Shown here: piece after piece, positions 15,698 through 25,797 of the stretch
Layout of the letters: each line of letters starts with the position of its first letter
Position numbering within the stretch: the first letter of the stretch is position 1
From: Sediminibacterium salmoneum NBRC 103935
GTDB lineage: Bacteria > Bacteroidota > Bacteroidia > Chitinophagales > Chitinophagaceae
Length of the DNA: 35,403 bases
Assembly (NCBI RefSeq): GCF_000511175.1
Contig: NZ_KI866530.1
Span: 563,468 to 598,870, forward strand
Reading direction: 5' to 3'
Notes under the pieces: model-generated
The model's input: the letters and a program-made list of their open reading frames with translations, nothing else
The model's database searches: none
Told to the model about the DNA's origin: nothing
Position numbers and translations under genes: made by a program

Positions 15698-17005
15698 TTA
15701 TCCAGCCGGATCGGTTGGCGTATTAGGATTATTATCTCGCTCTCTGCTTGGGTAAGGGAAGAAAGTTCTCTTACGTTCTGATGCAGGACGACCCAATCTT
15801 CTGTTGTCTTCTAAACGCATACCACTCATGCACAATTCAATGCAACGCTGACGATAAATTTCGTCCAGCAAAGCAGGTGCAGAAACTGTACCGGAGTAAG
15901 CAGCTAATCCGCCACCTACACCAAATGCATCAGCCGAAGGTAATTGTGTTCTTACTGCATTAATTTCTGTAACCGCTGCAGTTAAATCCGGAGAAGCTTG
16001 TCTAACATATGCTTCTGCTTTAATCAAGCGCATTTCGTCTGGCAAGTACAAAGGAACAGCCTGAGTAGCTGCACTAAAGAATCCTTTGATTCTGTAACGA
16101 GGCTGAATGGTTGGATTGATTGCAGTGTAGAAAGCAATACGCTGATCATTTAAATCAGGAGCTAATGCTGTTGGTAATCCAAGGGTAGAATCCAGAATCT
16201 GGAATACGTTATTGGTAGCAGTTGCAGTGGTGAAGATTGGATTGGTAACAATCGCATCAAAACCAAGAACAGCTCCATTATAACTTAAATCTACCGCATT
16301 GGCTGCAGTAATAGCAGCAGCAAAATCTCCTGCAAATAAACTGTAACGGGCAATCAATGCACTGATGGTATTATTAAAATAGGCAGTAGTGATATTGCTT
16401 GGCACATTCGCAAAGAAAGCGGCATTGGGTGCATTGGCTCCCAACGCAGTTTGTGCTGCACGCAAAGTGGTTACTGCTCTTCTGAATCCATCTACTCTGC
16501 TTTGGAAAGCAGCAGGTGTAGTTTGGGTACCTGGTGCTGCAGGAATTTGTTCAAAGAACATTGCCAGGTTACCAATTGCCATTGCTTTGTAAATACTTGC
16601 ATAGGCAATTAAACCGGAAGCGTAGTTTTTGTCGCCTAGTTTATTGGCACCTTCCAGTACTTTGTCTGCATCATAAATGATCTTGTTATTCCAGGTCCAC
16701 ATATTGCCTACAATACCGTTCAGGTTGTCTACAACAGCGCCACCTTGAAATAATTGAAACTCGTCGGTATTACCTGCGTTCATTAATCTGAACTCGTTGG
16801 TTAAAGAACCTGCTGCAGTAACACCATTGTACAATGGACTTAAACGACCATTGCTGTAAACGTTCTGTAATCCTACGGCTACACCCGATAATCCTCTGGG
16901 CGTAGAAAATGCATCTACATCTGAGATGGCACCCGGATTGGTAAAGTCTTGCTTACAAGCAACCAGACTTACTCCGGATAAAATGATGAATAATATTTTT
17001 TTCAT
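15698..17005 (-). CDS. SusD/RagB-family outer-membrane lipoprotein
   Basis: A 435-residue surface lipoprotein that caps the SusC-type transporter and captures substrate. The lipobox LVAC puts the acylated cysteine at 17. The N-terminal region with helical TPR-like repeats (SGLIAYASIYKAMAIGNLAMFFEQIP) and the C-terminal features LYLPDEMRLIKAEAYVR, LDEIYRQRCIELCMSGMRLEDNRRLGR and RKRTFFPYPSRERDNNPN are standard for SusD. It is on the short side for the family. It follows susC by 18 bases in the usual order. No glycoside hydrolase, sulfatase or peptidase lies next to the pair, so its substrate cannot be guessed from context. Confidence 0.93.
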   Translation of the reverse strand: MKKILFIILSGVSLVACKQDFTNPGAISDVDAFSTPRGLSGVAVGLQNVYSNGRLSPLYNGVTAAGSLTNEFRLMNAGNTDEFQLFQGGAVVDNLNGIVGNMWTWNNKIIYDADKVLEGANKLGDKNYASGLIAYASIYKAMAIGNLAMFFEQIPAAPGTQTTPAAFQSRVDGFRRAVTTLRAAQTALGANAPNAAFFANVPSNITTAYFNNTISALIARYSLFAGDFAAAITAANAVDLSYNGAVLGFDAIVTNPIFTTATATNNVFQILDSTLGLPTALAPDLNDQRIAFYTAINPTIQPRYRIKGFFSAATQAVPLYLPDEMRLIKAEAYVRQASPDLTAAVTEINAVRTQLPSADAFGVGGGLAAYSGTVSAPALLDEIYRQRCIELCMSGMRLEDNRRLGRPASERKRTFFPYPSRERDNNPNTPTDPAG

Positions 17006-17023
17006 AATAACTTTTTTGTTGGG

Positions 17024-20000
17024 TTAGAAATTAGCTACAACTCCAAATTGGAATGTTTTTGGAATAGGTACGTTACCAAAATCTACGCCTCTGAACAAGC
17101 TGCTCTGGCCGGTAGAGTTGGTTTCAGGATCGTACCCTCTGTAGTTATCCCATGAGATAAGGTTTCTTCCGGTTAAAGTAACAGTAAGGTTGCTGAACAG
17201 ATTCTTCACTTGTCCAAATGAATAACCTACAGATAGTTCACGCAATTTGGTGAAAGATCCGTCTTCAACTCTCCACTCTTCAATACCGTAAACTCCACTT
17301 ATATAACCTCTTGGAATTTCACCCTTGTGTTCTCTTTGTGCAAATTCACTACCGTTACCTACACCTTGTCTTGTTCTGAAGTCTGCGTTAAATACTTCAA
17401 CACCGGCTACACGATCTAACTGGAACCCAAAGGTCCATTTTTTGTATGTGAAGCTGTTGATTAAAGTAGCAGTGTAAGTTGGGTTAGGAGAACCTAATAC
17501 AGAACGTAAAATAGTAGAATTAGCTCCGCTTGTGAAAGGTAGTCCTGTTGCAGGATCCAATGTTGGGGTACCAAATGGTTGTCCGTTTGCAATAGGTCCT
17601 CTTGCAGTTACAGGAATACCTGCTGCATTCTTTACTTCTGTTCCGTTTGCATTTCTTGCAAAGAAAGTAGAGTAGAATACGGGTGCATCATATCCTGGAA
17701 TCAAAGCAAATACGGCACCGGTTGGAGCTGCAAATGAAATGAAAGGAACACCTAGGTTTTCAATTCTGTTTTTGTTTTTGTTAAAGTTACCAGTGATTTC
17801 CCAGCTGAAGTTCTTGTTCTTAACAGGAACAGCTGTAATCATGATTTCGAATCCTTTGTTGCTTAAAGAACCTACGTTCTTGGTTGCAGTAGGGAATCCG
17901 GAACTTGGTGCATTGGTAATATTCGGTACCAACAGGTCTGTCACTTTCTTGTTGTAGTAGTTGAAAGTAAACTGTAGTCTGTTTCCGAATAAAGCGATAT
18001 CTGTACCAATTTCCAATTCTTTCTGACGCTCAGGCTTTAAATTAGAGCTGATAGTTGCAGAAGGAGAAGTTAAACTGGTTCTTCCTAAGAAAGGAGAGAT
18101 ATTGTAGATATTGAAACGGTCGTATGCGCCAATACCTGTTAAGTTTCCGCTTTCACCGTAAGCAGCACGGATTTTAAATACATCTACCGCATTCGCTAAA
18201 GAAGATTTCTTAAAGAAATCTGTTTCAGAAATAATGTAGTTACCACTTACTTTAGGGTAGAAGAAGTTACGGTTGCTCTTATCGAATACAGAAGAACCGT
18301 CCACACGTCCGGCAACAGTTACAAACAACTGATTGTTGAACTTGAAGTTTTGTTGTAAGAAGAAACCACGGATGGTTCTTTCGCTTCTTCCGTCAGAGTT
18401 AGGCAATAAAGTACTTCCGCCTGTTGCGGTAGAAATACCAGGAAGCAAACCACGGCTCTGTGCCAAAATGTATTGTGCTTTTTCGTACTGCTCAGAATAA
18501 CCAAACTGAGTTACAGAAGCCAGTTTGCTGGTGATATTGGTTGTGTACGTAAAGTTTAAGTCGTGGTTAAAGAAAGTAGAGTTAAAGCTGGCTGCACTTG
18601 CATAACCGTTCTGTGTTGGATCTAAAGTTGCACCACCACCGTAGAATCCGGGGCTGGCGTTGTAAGGGAACGGAGGAATAAATGTGGTACCGTTCTGTGC
18701 AATATTATCCAGACCAGCTGTATAGTCTATCACCAATCCTTTAACAGGGAATAGTTTAAAACCAACATTGGAAACAGTTCTGTTGGTAACGTTTCTCTGC
18801 TTGATGTCGTTGATAATGGTTAAAGGATTCACACGGCCTCTTTCGCCCACTGCCAATAAGTTTCCATTGGCATCTCTTGCACGGATATTGTGGAAGTTAC
18901 CAATGATGGTCATTGAGTTGATAGGAGAGAAGAAGCTATTACCATCTGGTTTTTCATTGGTAGCGTTGTTGGTATAGTTGATACCTGCATTCCAGCTGAA
19001 CCAGTTGTTTACTTTGTTGTCTAAATTTAATCTGAATCCAAAACGAGTGTTGTCGGTTCCTCTGATAATACCCTGATTGGTATTGTAATTAAGAGAAGCG
19101 AAATAGCGCATTTTGTCCTGACCACCTGTAATAGAAACGTTGTTGTCAGTACCATATCCGGTTCTGAAAATATCGTCCTGATAATCGTAACGGGTTACAG
19201 GAGTAGTGGTTGTTTGGAAAGGAGCAGTAATGATATCTTGCGTTAATGCACCTGGTCCATCTGTAGGTCCGCCAAACTTGGTGGGCGCATTGTTAAATAC
19301 CAAACGCTTTCTTAAAGAGTTGGTATTTACTTTTGAACTGAATGTAATTTTAGGAGCACCGGTAGATCCACGCTTGGTAAAGATCTGAATTACACCCGCA
19401 TTGGCACGGCTACCATAAATAGCAGCAGCTGCAGCACCATTCAATACTTCAATTCTGTCGATATCGTTAGGGTTAATATCTACCATACGATTCTGACCCA
19501 CACTTCCATAAGTATCGTAGTCGCTTTGTGCGTTGGTTACTCTTGCATTAGAGTTGTTCAGGATTACACCATCAATGATGTATAAAGGATCTGAAGAACC
19601 TGAGATAGAGCTTACACCACGTAGTTTAACACTCATACCACCTGCAGGATCACCAGAGTTCTGAGTAATCTGAGCACCTGGTACCTTACCTTGTAAAGAA
19701 GCAATGGCATTGGGTGATCCCGCATTGTTAACCTGGCTTCCCTTCACGGTTCCAATGAAATTACCCAATTGCTTTTTAGTTGTTCCCTGAGAAGTACCGG
19801 TAACTACTACTTCATCAAGACCAGTAGCATCTTCCTTCAAACTCGCGTCGAAACTGAAACTGCCCGTAGTACTGGAAACGGTGATTGATTTTTCAGCCGA
19901 TTTAAATCCTACAGAAGAAACGACTACATCGTATTTTCCTGCTTTTAAATTGGCAATTAACTGATACAAACCATCTGTTCCTGTGGCAGTTCCTGCACCG

Positions 20001-20170
20001 GAATTCTTGATGGTGACAGAAGCGCCCGGAACAGGCAGCCCTTTGCTGTCGGTAACTTTTCCTTTAATGGTTGTTTGAGCTTGCAAGCCGATTGTCAGTG
20101 CCAAACCGAAGAGAAGGAAGCACATCTTCGATAGAACACTGTTCTTGCCATTGTTGACATTCATATGCAT
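17024..20170 (-). CDS. SusC/RagA-family TonB-linked outer-membrane transporter
   Basis: A 1048-residue TonB-dependent transporter. In order: signal peptide (1-32, ending LQAQ), a carboxypeptidase-regulatory-like beta-sandwich (about 33-112, IKGKVTDSKGLPVPGASVTIKN), a TonB-box-like DEVVVTG (119-125), the plug with the SusC signature LRGVSSISGSSDPLYIIDGV and NDIDRIEVLNGAAAAAIYGSRANAGVI, then a 22-strand-type barrel ending in phenylalanine (FQFGVVANF). There is no STN/secretin domain before the plug, so it is not of the anti-sigma-signalling type. The start may be the ATG at 20170 or the in-frame ATG at 20164. The 147-base upstream gap is AT-rich without a clear TAnnTTTG. It pairs with the SusD gene downstream. 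Confidence 0.95.
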   Translation of the reverse strand: MHMNVNNGKNSVLSKMCFLLFGLALTIGLQAQTTIKGKVTDSKGLPVPGASVTIKNSGAGTATGTDGLYQLIANLKAGKYDVVVSSVGFKSAEKSITVSSTTGSFSFDASLKEDATGLDEVVVTGTSQGTTKKQLGNFIGTVKGSQVNNAGSPNAIASLQGKVPGAQITQNSGDPAGGMSVKLRGVSSISGSSDPLYIIDGVILNNSNARVTNAQSDYDTYGSVGQNRMVDINPNDIDRIEVLNGAAAAAIYGSRANAGVIQIFTKRGSTGAPKITFSSKVNTNSLRKRLVFNNAPTKFGGPTDGPGALTQDIITAPFQTTTTPVTRYDYQDDIFRTGYGTDNNVSITGGQDKMRYFASLNYNTNQGIIRGTDNTRFGFRLNLDNKVNNWFSWNAGINYTNNATNEKPDGNSFFSPINSMTIIGNFHNIRARDANGNLLAVGERGRVNPLTIINDIKQRNVTNRTVSNVGFKLFPVKGLVIDYTAGLDNIAQNGTTFIPPFPYNASPGFYGGGATLDPTQNGYASAASFNSTFFNHDLNFTYTTNITSKLASVTQFGYSEQYEKAQYILAQSRGLLPGISTATGGSTLLPNSDGRSERTIRGFFLQQNFKFNNQLFVTVAGRVDGSSVFDKSNRNFFYPKVSGNYIISETDFFKKSSLANAVDVFKIRAAYGESGNLTGIGAYDRFNIYNISPFLGRTSLTSPSATISSNLKPERQKELEIGTDIALFGNRLQFTFNYYNKKVTDLLVPNITNAPSSGFPTATKNVGSLSNKGFEIMITAVPVKNKNFSWEITGNFNKNKNRIENLGVPFISFAAPTGAVFALIPGYDAPVFYSTFFARNANGTEVKNAAGIPVTARGPIANGQPFGTPTLDPATGLPFTSGANSTILRSVLGSPNPTYTATLINSFTYKKWTFGFQLDRVAGVEVFNADFRTRQGVGNGSEFAQREHKGEIPRGYISGVYGIEEWRVEDGSFTKLRELSVGYSFGQVKNLFSNLTVTLTGRNLISWDNYRGYDPETNSTGQSSLFRGVDFGNVPIPKTFQFGVVANF

Positions 20171-20317
20171 ATCGTTTTGGAGTTTTGAAAAACAGTATAA
20201 ATATATAATGTGTGCGGGAATTTCTTGGTTTTGTTGATAATTTTTCCAATAAATGGGGACAAATTGCTCAAAGATTTTTATAAACTTGCAGAAATCCGCA
20301 ATTTTTGTTCGGGTTTG

Positions 20318-20905
20318 CTATTGCATCCACCGAAGGTTTTTACGAATGCCACTGTACTTAGCTCTTTTCAGGGGAGACTCTTTAAACAGGTGCTTAAAAA
20401 CTTCTTCGGACATTTCTTCCCAGTCCTGTGTACTTAAATTCAAAATAGCGGGGATGGGTTCAAAAGCAGGTTCAGAATGGGGTTTGCTGAAACGGTTCCA
20501 GGGACATACTTCCTGACAGATATCACAGCCAAATAACCAGTTATGGGTGTTAACAGTTGTTTGCTTACTCAAAGCTTCTTTTAATTCAATGGTATAATAA
20601 CTGATGCACTGGCTACCGTTGATTTCCTTATTGGGTAAAATGGCATCGGTGGGGCAGGCATCGATGCATTGGGTACAGGTGCCGCAATAATCTTTTGCAT
20701 ATGGATCATCGTATTGCAGCGGAAGGTCTACTATTAATGTAGCAATAAAAAAGTAAGAACCATTCTGTTTGCTGATCAGGTTCCCGTTTTTCCCAACCCA
20801 ACCCAAACCCGATTTAACGGCCCAGGCTCTTTCTAAAACCGGGGCAGAATCTACAAAGCCTCTTCCGGTTACGGTTCCGATTTTCTGATTCATTTCGGCC
20901 AGCAA
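20318..20905 (-). CDS. queG: QueG C-terminal part: Fe-S domain of epoxyqueuosine reductase (frame broken upstream)
   Basis: This frame carries the second two thirds of QueG. It contains GRGFVDSAPVLERAWAVKSGLGWVGKNGNLIS and the two 4Fe-4S cluster motifs, CGTCTQCIDACP and CDICQEVCPWN. The last residue of QueG-type proteins is reached at a normal place, so the 3' end is intact. The frame is open upstream of the first ATG (20905) as far as the A7 run at 20987-20993, where the N-terminal part runs out; translation beginning at 20905 would lack the corrinoid-binding N-terminus and be inactive. One more base in the A7 run fuses both parts into a protein of about 307 residues. Confidence 0.85.
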   Translation of the reverse strand: MLAEMNQKIGTVTGRGFVDSAPVLERAWAVKSGLGWVGKNGNLISKQNGSYFFIATLIVDLPLQYDDPYAKDYCGTCTQCIDACPTDAILPNKEINGSQCISYYTIELKEALSKQTTVNTHNWLFGCDICQEVCPWNRFSKPHSEPAFEPIPAILNLSTQDWEEMSEEVFKHLFKESPLKRAKYSGIRKNLRWMQ

Positions 20906-20925
20906 TTCCTTTAGCAGTGCTCTGA

Positions 20926-21240
20926 TTACTTCGTGATAATCTTTGCCCCAGGCATAACGGGCAATTTTGGGACTCTTGTTCTCTTGTTTTTTTCGGGGTA
21001 ATAATTCTTCATCAGGGTAATGACAGATTGTGCGCCGGGCACCAAAAGGGTTGGGTCAATTCTTTTATCGAAATGATTCTCCATATACTGCATGCTTCCC
21101 TGATGGTTCTTATTCAGCCATTTCTCCAGTCTTCTGGCATCCTCATTTAATTTCTCTGCCCTGGCAATACCGCAATAGCTAAAGCCCAGCCTGGCAGCTG
21201 TTGCTTTAATGAACCGGGTATATTCTTCTAAGGGCAGCAT
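20926..21240 (-). CDS. queG: QueG N-terminal part, ending in a frameshift
   Basis: Epoxyqueuosine reductase carries out the last step of queuosine synthesis in tRNA with cobalamin and two Fe-S clusters. This frame holds the N-terminal segment: GFSYCGIARAEKLNEDARRLEKWLN, GSMQYMENHFDKRIDPTLLVPGAQSVI and NYYPEK. After NYYPEK the reading frame leaves the family and stops about 27 codons later. The -1 frame continues with SPKIARYAWGKDYHEV, exactly what QueG should contain. The break is at seven As (T7 at 20987-20993). The ATG at 21240 follows the serine hydrolase stop by two bases, so the genes are coupled. Confidence 0.85.
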   Translation of the reverse strand: MLPLEEYTRFIKATAARLGFSYCGIARAEKLNEDARRLEKWLNKNHQGSMQYMENHFDKRIDPTLLVPGAQSVITLMKNYYPEKNKRTRVPKLPVMPGAKIITK

Positions 21241-21242
21241 GT

Positions 21243-22292
21243 TTACTGGCAATTAGCGGCAATTTGTTCGTCTATTTTTTTCTTCAGGTTCAGGTACACT
21301 TCTTTGCGGTCTTCGTTCATGAGTTCTTTTGCAAAAAACACTACCGCATAATTTCTGCACAAATCAATCATGGGCCAGGTACCGAATAATCCGGGAGAAG
21401 CCAGTACCGAAGGATTGCCATTGCTGTCTGTTTGTATAACCCAGGATCCGGCAGCATAATTATACCCTTCCGCTACTTTCGGAGCATATTTAATCATAGG
21501 GCTTGTGGTATGTGCCTGCAATAAATATTGTACGGATGCTTCCGATAAAATTCGCTTGCCGTTAAACATCCCTTTATTTAAAAGCATTGAACAAAAATTA
21601 ATATAATCATTGGCCGTGGATTGTGCGCCTCCTGATGGGTTGATGGCATTTAAGCTGGAAAAGTTAGTGCCGCGCATCTGCAAAGGGCGTAAAATTTTTT
21701 CCTGCATCAATTGTTCAAAGCCTCTTCTTAGGGCAAGTTCTATGTATCGGCCCGCGAGGTTTAATCCTACATTACTGTATCTGAATTCTAATCCGGGGTT
21801 GGCAACAATTTCTCTTTTGGTAACAAACTCTGTTACTTCTTCTTCCAGGCTGCTGTACCGGCTTCTTCTGATAATATCGCTGAGTTTAATTGGGTCAGAT
21901 GCAATTCCCGTTAAATGGCTGAGGCAATGTCTGATGGTGATAAAGCCCTTGCTGTATTTGTTCATGTCGGGAATATATTTACTGAGTTTGTCGTCCAGTG
22001 AAATTTTACCATCGTCTACCAGGGCCATAATTAATGCGGCAGTTAACCATTTGCTGGCACTGGCAACAGGTGCCTGTGTTTTGGGATTAAACTCTCCGGC
22101 CGATTTGCTGAAGACTATTTTTCCATCCTTATAAACAAGTATACTGTATTCCTTCCCCAATTCTTTTTTGGATTGTTCTATTGTTTTTTCCAGTTCCTGA
22201 AAATTGTATTGGGCTTTTACTGGCTGTAATAATAACAGAAAGACCACTCCCAGACTGACTATTGCGCAGTTTATTCCATTTTTTTGCGACAT
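21243..22292 (-). CDS. Secreted serine hydrolase of the class C beta-lactamase / penicillin-binding fold
   Basis: A 349-residue exported enzyme. The signal peptide (hydrophobic IVSLGVVFLLLLQP, cleavage near VKA-Q27) is followed by the active-site motifs of the family: SxxK at S78-K81 (SASK) and YxN at Y171-N173 (YSN). The third motif is less typical; LASPGLFGTWP stands where HxG or KTG is expected. LSHLTGIASD is the usual family landmark between them. Such proteins include esterases, D-aminopeptidases and true beta-lactamases, and the sequence does not decide among these. The gene precedes queG by two bases with no functional link that I know of. A weak -7-like box, TAACTTTA, lies on the minus strand at 22336-22343. 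Confidence 0.88.
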   Translation of the reverse strand: MSQKNGINCAIVSLGVVFLLLLQPVKAQYNFQELEKTIEQSKKELGKEYSILVYKDGKIVFSKSAGEFNPKTQAPVASASKWLTAALIMALVDDGKISLDDKLSKYIPDMNKYSKGFITIRHCLSHLTGIASDPIKLSDIIRRSRYSSLEEEVTEFVTKREIVANPGLEFRYSNVGLNLAGRYIELALRRGFEQLMQEKILRPLQMRGTNFSSLNAINPSGGAQSTANDYINFCSMLLNKGMFNGKRILSEASVQYLLQAHTTSPMIKYAPKVAEGYNYAAGSWVIQTDSNGNPSVLASPGLFGTWPMIDLCRNYAVVFFAKELMNEDRKEVYLNLKKKIDEQIAANCQ

Positions 22293-22360
22293 ATTTTCCG
22301 AATTATTGAGTTGGATTATCGTTTGATGATTGGTATAAAGTTACATCAATCCACTTTACT

Positions 22361-24955
22361 ATGAATTTGAACAATTATACCATTAAAGCCCAGGAAGCCA
22401 TTCAATCGGCACAACAAATTGCCTATAGCAATGGTAACCCCTCCATTGAAACGGATCACTTGCTGAAAGCTTTGTTAAGCGACAAGGATTCAGCCATTGA
22501 TTTTCTGCTAAAGAAGAACAATGTGAATCCTGTTTTTCTGGAAACCAAACTGTCCGAACAACTGAATAAGTTGCCCAAGGTGCAGGGAGGAGAACCTGCT
22601 CAGAGTGCAGGACGCGATTTCAGTAATGCCTTACTGAAAGCTTCTACCGTTATGAGTTCCTTTAAAGATGAATTTGTTACCCCTGAACATTTACTGCTTG
22701 CATTGGTGCAAATGAGTGATGCTACCGGAGCATTACTAAAAGCTGCCGGACTAACTGAGAAAGGTTTAATTACTGCCATTAAAGATTTAAGAAAAGGAGA
22801 TACCATTCGTTCACAGGCACAGGAAACCCAGCTGAATATGCTGAACAAATATGCCAAGAACCTGAACGATATGGCCAGGCAGGGTAAGCTGGATCCGGTG
22901 ATTGGCCGTGATGAAGAAATCAGAAGAACCCTACATATTCTTACCCGTCGTTCCAAGAACAATCCCATTTTAGTGGGTGAACCCGGGGTGGGTAAAACAG
23001 CCATTGTAGAAGGACTGGCCATGCGGATTGTGAACGGTGATGTGCCTGAAAATCTGAAGACAAAAATTATTTACGGATTGGATATGGGGCAATTGATTGC
23101 CGGTGCCAAATACAAGGGTGAATTTGAAGAAAGATTGAAAGGGGTGGTGAAGGAAGTTAGTTCCAGTGATGGAGAAATCATTTTATTCATCGATGAGATT
23201 CATACACTGGTAGGTGCCGGTGGTGGAGAAGGTGCCATGGATGCTGCGAATATTTTAAAACCAGCATTGGCCCGCGGAGAATTAAGAGCGATTGGTGCAA
23301 CTACTTTAAACGAGTACCAGAAATATTTTGAGAAAGACAAGGCACTGGAAAGAAGATTCCAGAAGGTAATGATTGATGAACCTACCGTAGAAGATGCCAT
23401 TTCTATTTTACGTGGTCTGAAGGATCGTTATGAAACGCATCACCATGTGCGTATTAAAGACGAAGCCATTATTGCTGCGGTAGAATTATCCAATCGTTAT
23501 GTAACCGATCGTTTCTTGCCAGATAAAGCCATTGACTTAATTGATGAGAGCGCAGCCAAGCTAAGACTCGAAATGAATTCCATGCCAGAAGAACTGGACA
23601 AGTTGGAGCGTCAGATTCGTCAACTGGAAATTGAGCGCGAAGCCATCAAGAGAGAAGACGATGAAGACAAGCTGAAAGAACTGAATATTGAAATCAGCAA
23701 TCTGGCTGTGGAGCGCGATACCTTAAAAGCAAAGTGGACACAGGAGAAGGAGTTGGTTGAAAAAGTGCAGTCTGCCAAAGCAAAGATTGAGCAATTGAAG
23801 CAGGAAGCAGAACAGGCTGAAAGAAATGGCGAATATGGAAAAGTGGCCGAAATCAGATACGGTAAAGTAAAAGAACAAGAGAATATTATTACTACGGTTA
23901 CCGAACAGTTGATGCAGACTTCTGAAAAAAGATTATTGAAAGAAGAAGTAGATGCAGAAGATATTGCGGAGAGCATTGCCAAGGCAACGGGTATTCCGGT
24001 AGCTAAAATGTTGCAGGGTGAGAGAGAGAAATTATTGCACCTGGAAGAAGAATTGCATAGCAGGGTAGTGGGTCAGGAAGAAGCGATTGCTGCGGTGTCT
24101 GATGCCATCAGAAGAAGCCGAGCCGGTTTACAGGATCCTAAAAAGCCCATTGGTTCATTTATCTTCTTAGGTACTACGGGTGTAGGTAAAACAGAATTGG
24201 CCAAAGCTTTGGCGGAATACCTGTTTGATGATGAAACCATGATGACACGTATTGATATGAGTGAGTACCAGGAAAAGCATACGGTTTCCCGTTTGATTGG
24301 TGCGCCTCCCGGATACGTAGGTTATGATGAGGGTGGACAGTTAACGGAAGCAGTTCGCAGAAAACCATATAGTGTAATTCTGCTGGATGAAATTGAAAAA
24401 GCACATCCGGATGTATGGAATGTAATGTTGCAGGTATTGGATGATGGAAGACTGACCGATAACAAGGGCAGAATGGTAAACTTTAAAAATACCATCATCA
24501 TTATGACCAGCAATATTGGTAGTCATCTGATTCAGGAAGCATTTGAAGGCGTAGAAGAAAACGGTCTGGAAGATGCAGCTGAAAAAGCAAAGACAGAAGT
24601 GATGCAATTGCTGAAGCAAACGGTAAGACCTGAGTTCTTAAACCGGGTAGATGAAATCATCATGTTCAGCCCATTGAATAAGAAGCAATTGAAAGGAATC
24701 ATCAGCATTCAGCTGGAAGGTCTGAAGAAGCTGGTTGCAGAAAACGACATTCAATTGCGTTTCAGCGATTACCTGGTAGAATACCTGATGGAAAATGGAT
24801 TTGATGCCCAACTGGGTGCAAGACCTTTGAAACGTTTGATTCAGAAACTCATTGTGAATGCATTGAGTAAGAAAATCCTTTCCGGAGACATTGATAAGAA
24901 TCAACCAGTTCTGGTAGATGTGTTTGACGGAGTAGTCGTATTCAGAAACGAATAA
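22361..24955 (+). CDS. clpB: ATP-dependent disaggregase ClpB
   Basis: A full-length 864-residue Hsp100 chaperone that pulls proteins out of aggregates together with DnaK. Domains in order: Clp N-domain (about 1-145), first AAA+ ring domain with Walker A GEPGVGKT (206-213) and Walker [10 protein letters not shown], the middle coiled coil (about 405-525, rich in E, K and L heptads) that marks ClpB rather than ClpA or ClpX, second AAA+ domain with Walker A GTTGVGKT (604-611) and Walker [15 protein letters not shown], then the C-terminal small domain. It is divergent from the serine hydrolase across 68 bases. No CIRCE element or heat-shock sigma site was recognised upstream. Confidence 0.97.
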   Translation: MNLNNYTIKAQEAIQSAQQIAYSNGNPSIETDHLLKALLSDKDSAIDFLLKKNNVNPVFLETKLSEQLNKLPKVQGGEPAQSAGRDFSNALLKASTVMSSFKDEFVTPEHLLLALVQMSDATGALLKAAGLTEKGLITAIKDLRKGDTIRSQAQETQLNMLNKYAKNLNDMARQGKLDPVIGRDEEIRRTLHILTRRSKNNPILVGEPGVGKTAIVEGLAMRIVNGDVPENLKTKIIYGLDMGQLIAGAKYKGEFEERLKGVVKEVSSSDGEIILFIDEIHTLVGAGGGEGAMDAANILKPALARGELRAIGATTLNEYQKYFEKDKALERRFQKVMIDEPTVEDAISILRGLKDRYETHHHVRIKDEAIIAAVELSNRYVTDRFLPDKAIDLIDESAAKLRLEMNSMPEELDKLERQIRQLEIEREAIKREDDEDKLKELNIEISNLAVERDTLKAKWTQEKELVEKVQSAKAKIEQLKQEAEQAERNGEYGKVAEIRYGKVKEQENIITTVTEQLMQTSEKRLLKEEVDAEDIAESIAKATGIPVAKMLQGEREKLLHLEEELHSRVVGQEEAIAAVSDAIRRSRAGLQDPKKPIGSFIFLGTTGVGKTELAKALAEYLFDDETMMTRIDMSEYQEKHTVSRLIGAPPGYVGYDEGGQLTEAVRRKPYSVILLDEIEKAHPDVWNVMLQVLDDGRLTDNKGRMVNFKNTIIIMTSNIGSHLIQEAFEGVEENGLEDAAEKAKTEVMQLLKQTVRPEFLNRVDEIIMFSPLNKKQLKGIISIQLEGLKKLVAENDIQLRFSDYLVEYLMENGFDAQLGARPLKRLIQKLIVNALSKKILSGDIDKNQPVLVDVFDGVVVFRNE

Positions 24956-25012
24956 GTAACTGCCTGACTATTCTATATTAAGTTGAATAGCGTAAATTAG
25001 AGAAAGCTTTGT

Positions 25013-25683
25013 ATGAAAATTGCACTGACAACTCTTTTTACCCTATTCAACTTTTTTTGTTTGCACAGAATATGTATGTGGCCAAACCGGCAACCCATTT
25101 TGTAGAAGTGTACGACGAAAAGGGAATGACCATTAGTGCCAATGTGGGAACAGTAAAAGGAAGCCCGTTGTGGAGAGATGAGTGGTGCAATGCAAATGTT
25201 GAAATGTTTAACGGGAAAAAGTTTTCCAATCTGCCGCTAATCATCAACCTTGTTAATGGTCATATTCATTTTAAACAAGGTGATGCCGAATTTCAGTTTG
25301 TAGATGCCATTCAGAAAATGACTTTGTTTTATCAGGAAGAGGGGGTGGCTGATTCCATTACCCTTATTAAGCTGAGTCCGGATAATTCTATCTTATACGA
25401 AGTAAAAAAAACCAGTGCCAAATATCAGCTCCTGCAAATGATTAACAAGAAGGCAGTGGATACCTATGATTATGGAAAGTCTTCTGGTGGAAAACAATTT
25501 GAACTCTTCAAGGAAAATTTTCTGTTACGCGTTTCGTCCCGGGAATTGGTTTCTGTAAAAGGAAAGTCAGTTGCAGAATTATTTACAACTGATGCCGAAG
25601 CAGCTATTCAAATTTTACCTGCAGCCAAAAAGCGCAAACAGCTTAGCGTGCAGGATATCAGCACTATTATAGCTGGTCTCTAA
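25013..25683 (+). CDS. Secreted protein of unknown function; signal peptide separated from the body by a frameshift
   Basis: From the ATG at 25013 one reads MKIALTTLFTLFNFF, a perfect signal-peptide start, but the frame then leaves the gene. The body is in the -1 frame: LFAQNMYVAKPATHFVEVYDEKGM and onward to the stop at 25683. The switch falls on a T7 run (25052-25058); one added T joins both into a continuous protein with a textbook cleavage site (LFA-Q). As it stands, the body could only be started from a TTG at 25009 or an internal ATG, and no signal peptide would be made. The mature part (about 205 residues) shows alternating beta-like segments and a lysine-rich C-terminus with KKRKQLSVQDISTIIAGL. 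I recognise no domain. It lies 57 bases downstream of clpB. Confidence 0.65.
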
Positions 25684-25684
25684 G

Positions 25685-25738
25685 AAAAAATATTTTTTGT
25701 TAAATATTATTTAACAGGCAACATTCTAAAATTGCCTG
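25685..25738 (+). repeat. Three tandem palindromes after the 25013 gene
   Basis: Directly after the stop codon come A6-TA-T6 (a 14-base perfect palindrome, 25685-25698), GTTAAAT-att-ATTTAAC (25699-25715) and CAGGCAA - 10 bases - TTGCCTG (25715-25738). The first two are very AT-rich and none has a clean U-tract, so termination is possible but not certain; protein binding is an alternative. Confidence 0.4.
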
Positions 25739-25797
25739 GCATCTATTTTGTATTCCCAGTATTGACAGGGATATTTTCCAAAACTTTTGCGAATGGC

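Noticed and set aside
21610..22134. A 174-codon plus-strand open frame across the serine hydrolase
   Set aside because: Shadow of the real gene, whose signal peptide and SxxK and YxN motifs are in the minus-strand frame.
5536..25738. AATTGCCTG occurs in both the 5536 stem and the 25732 hairpin
   Set aside because: A nine-base match in two AT-rich gaps 20 kb apart is easily chance, and the other parts of the two structures differ.
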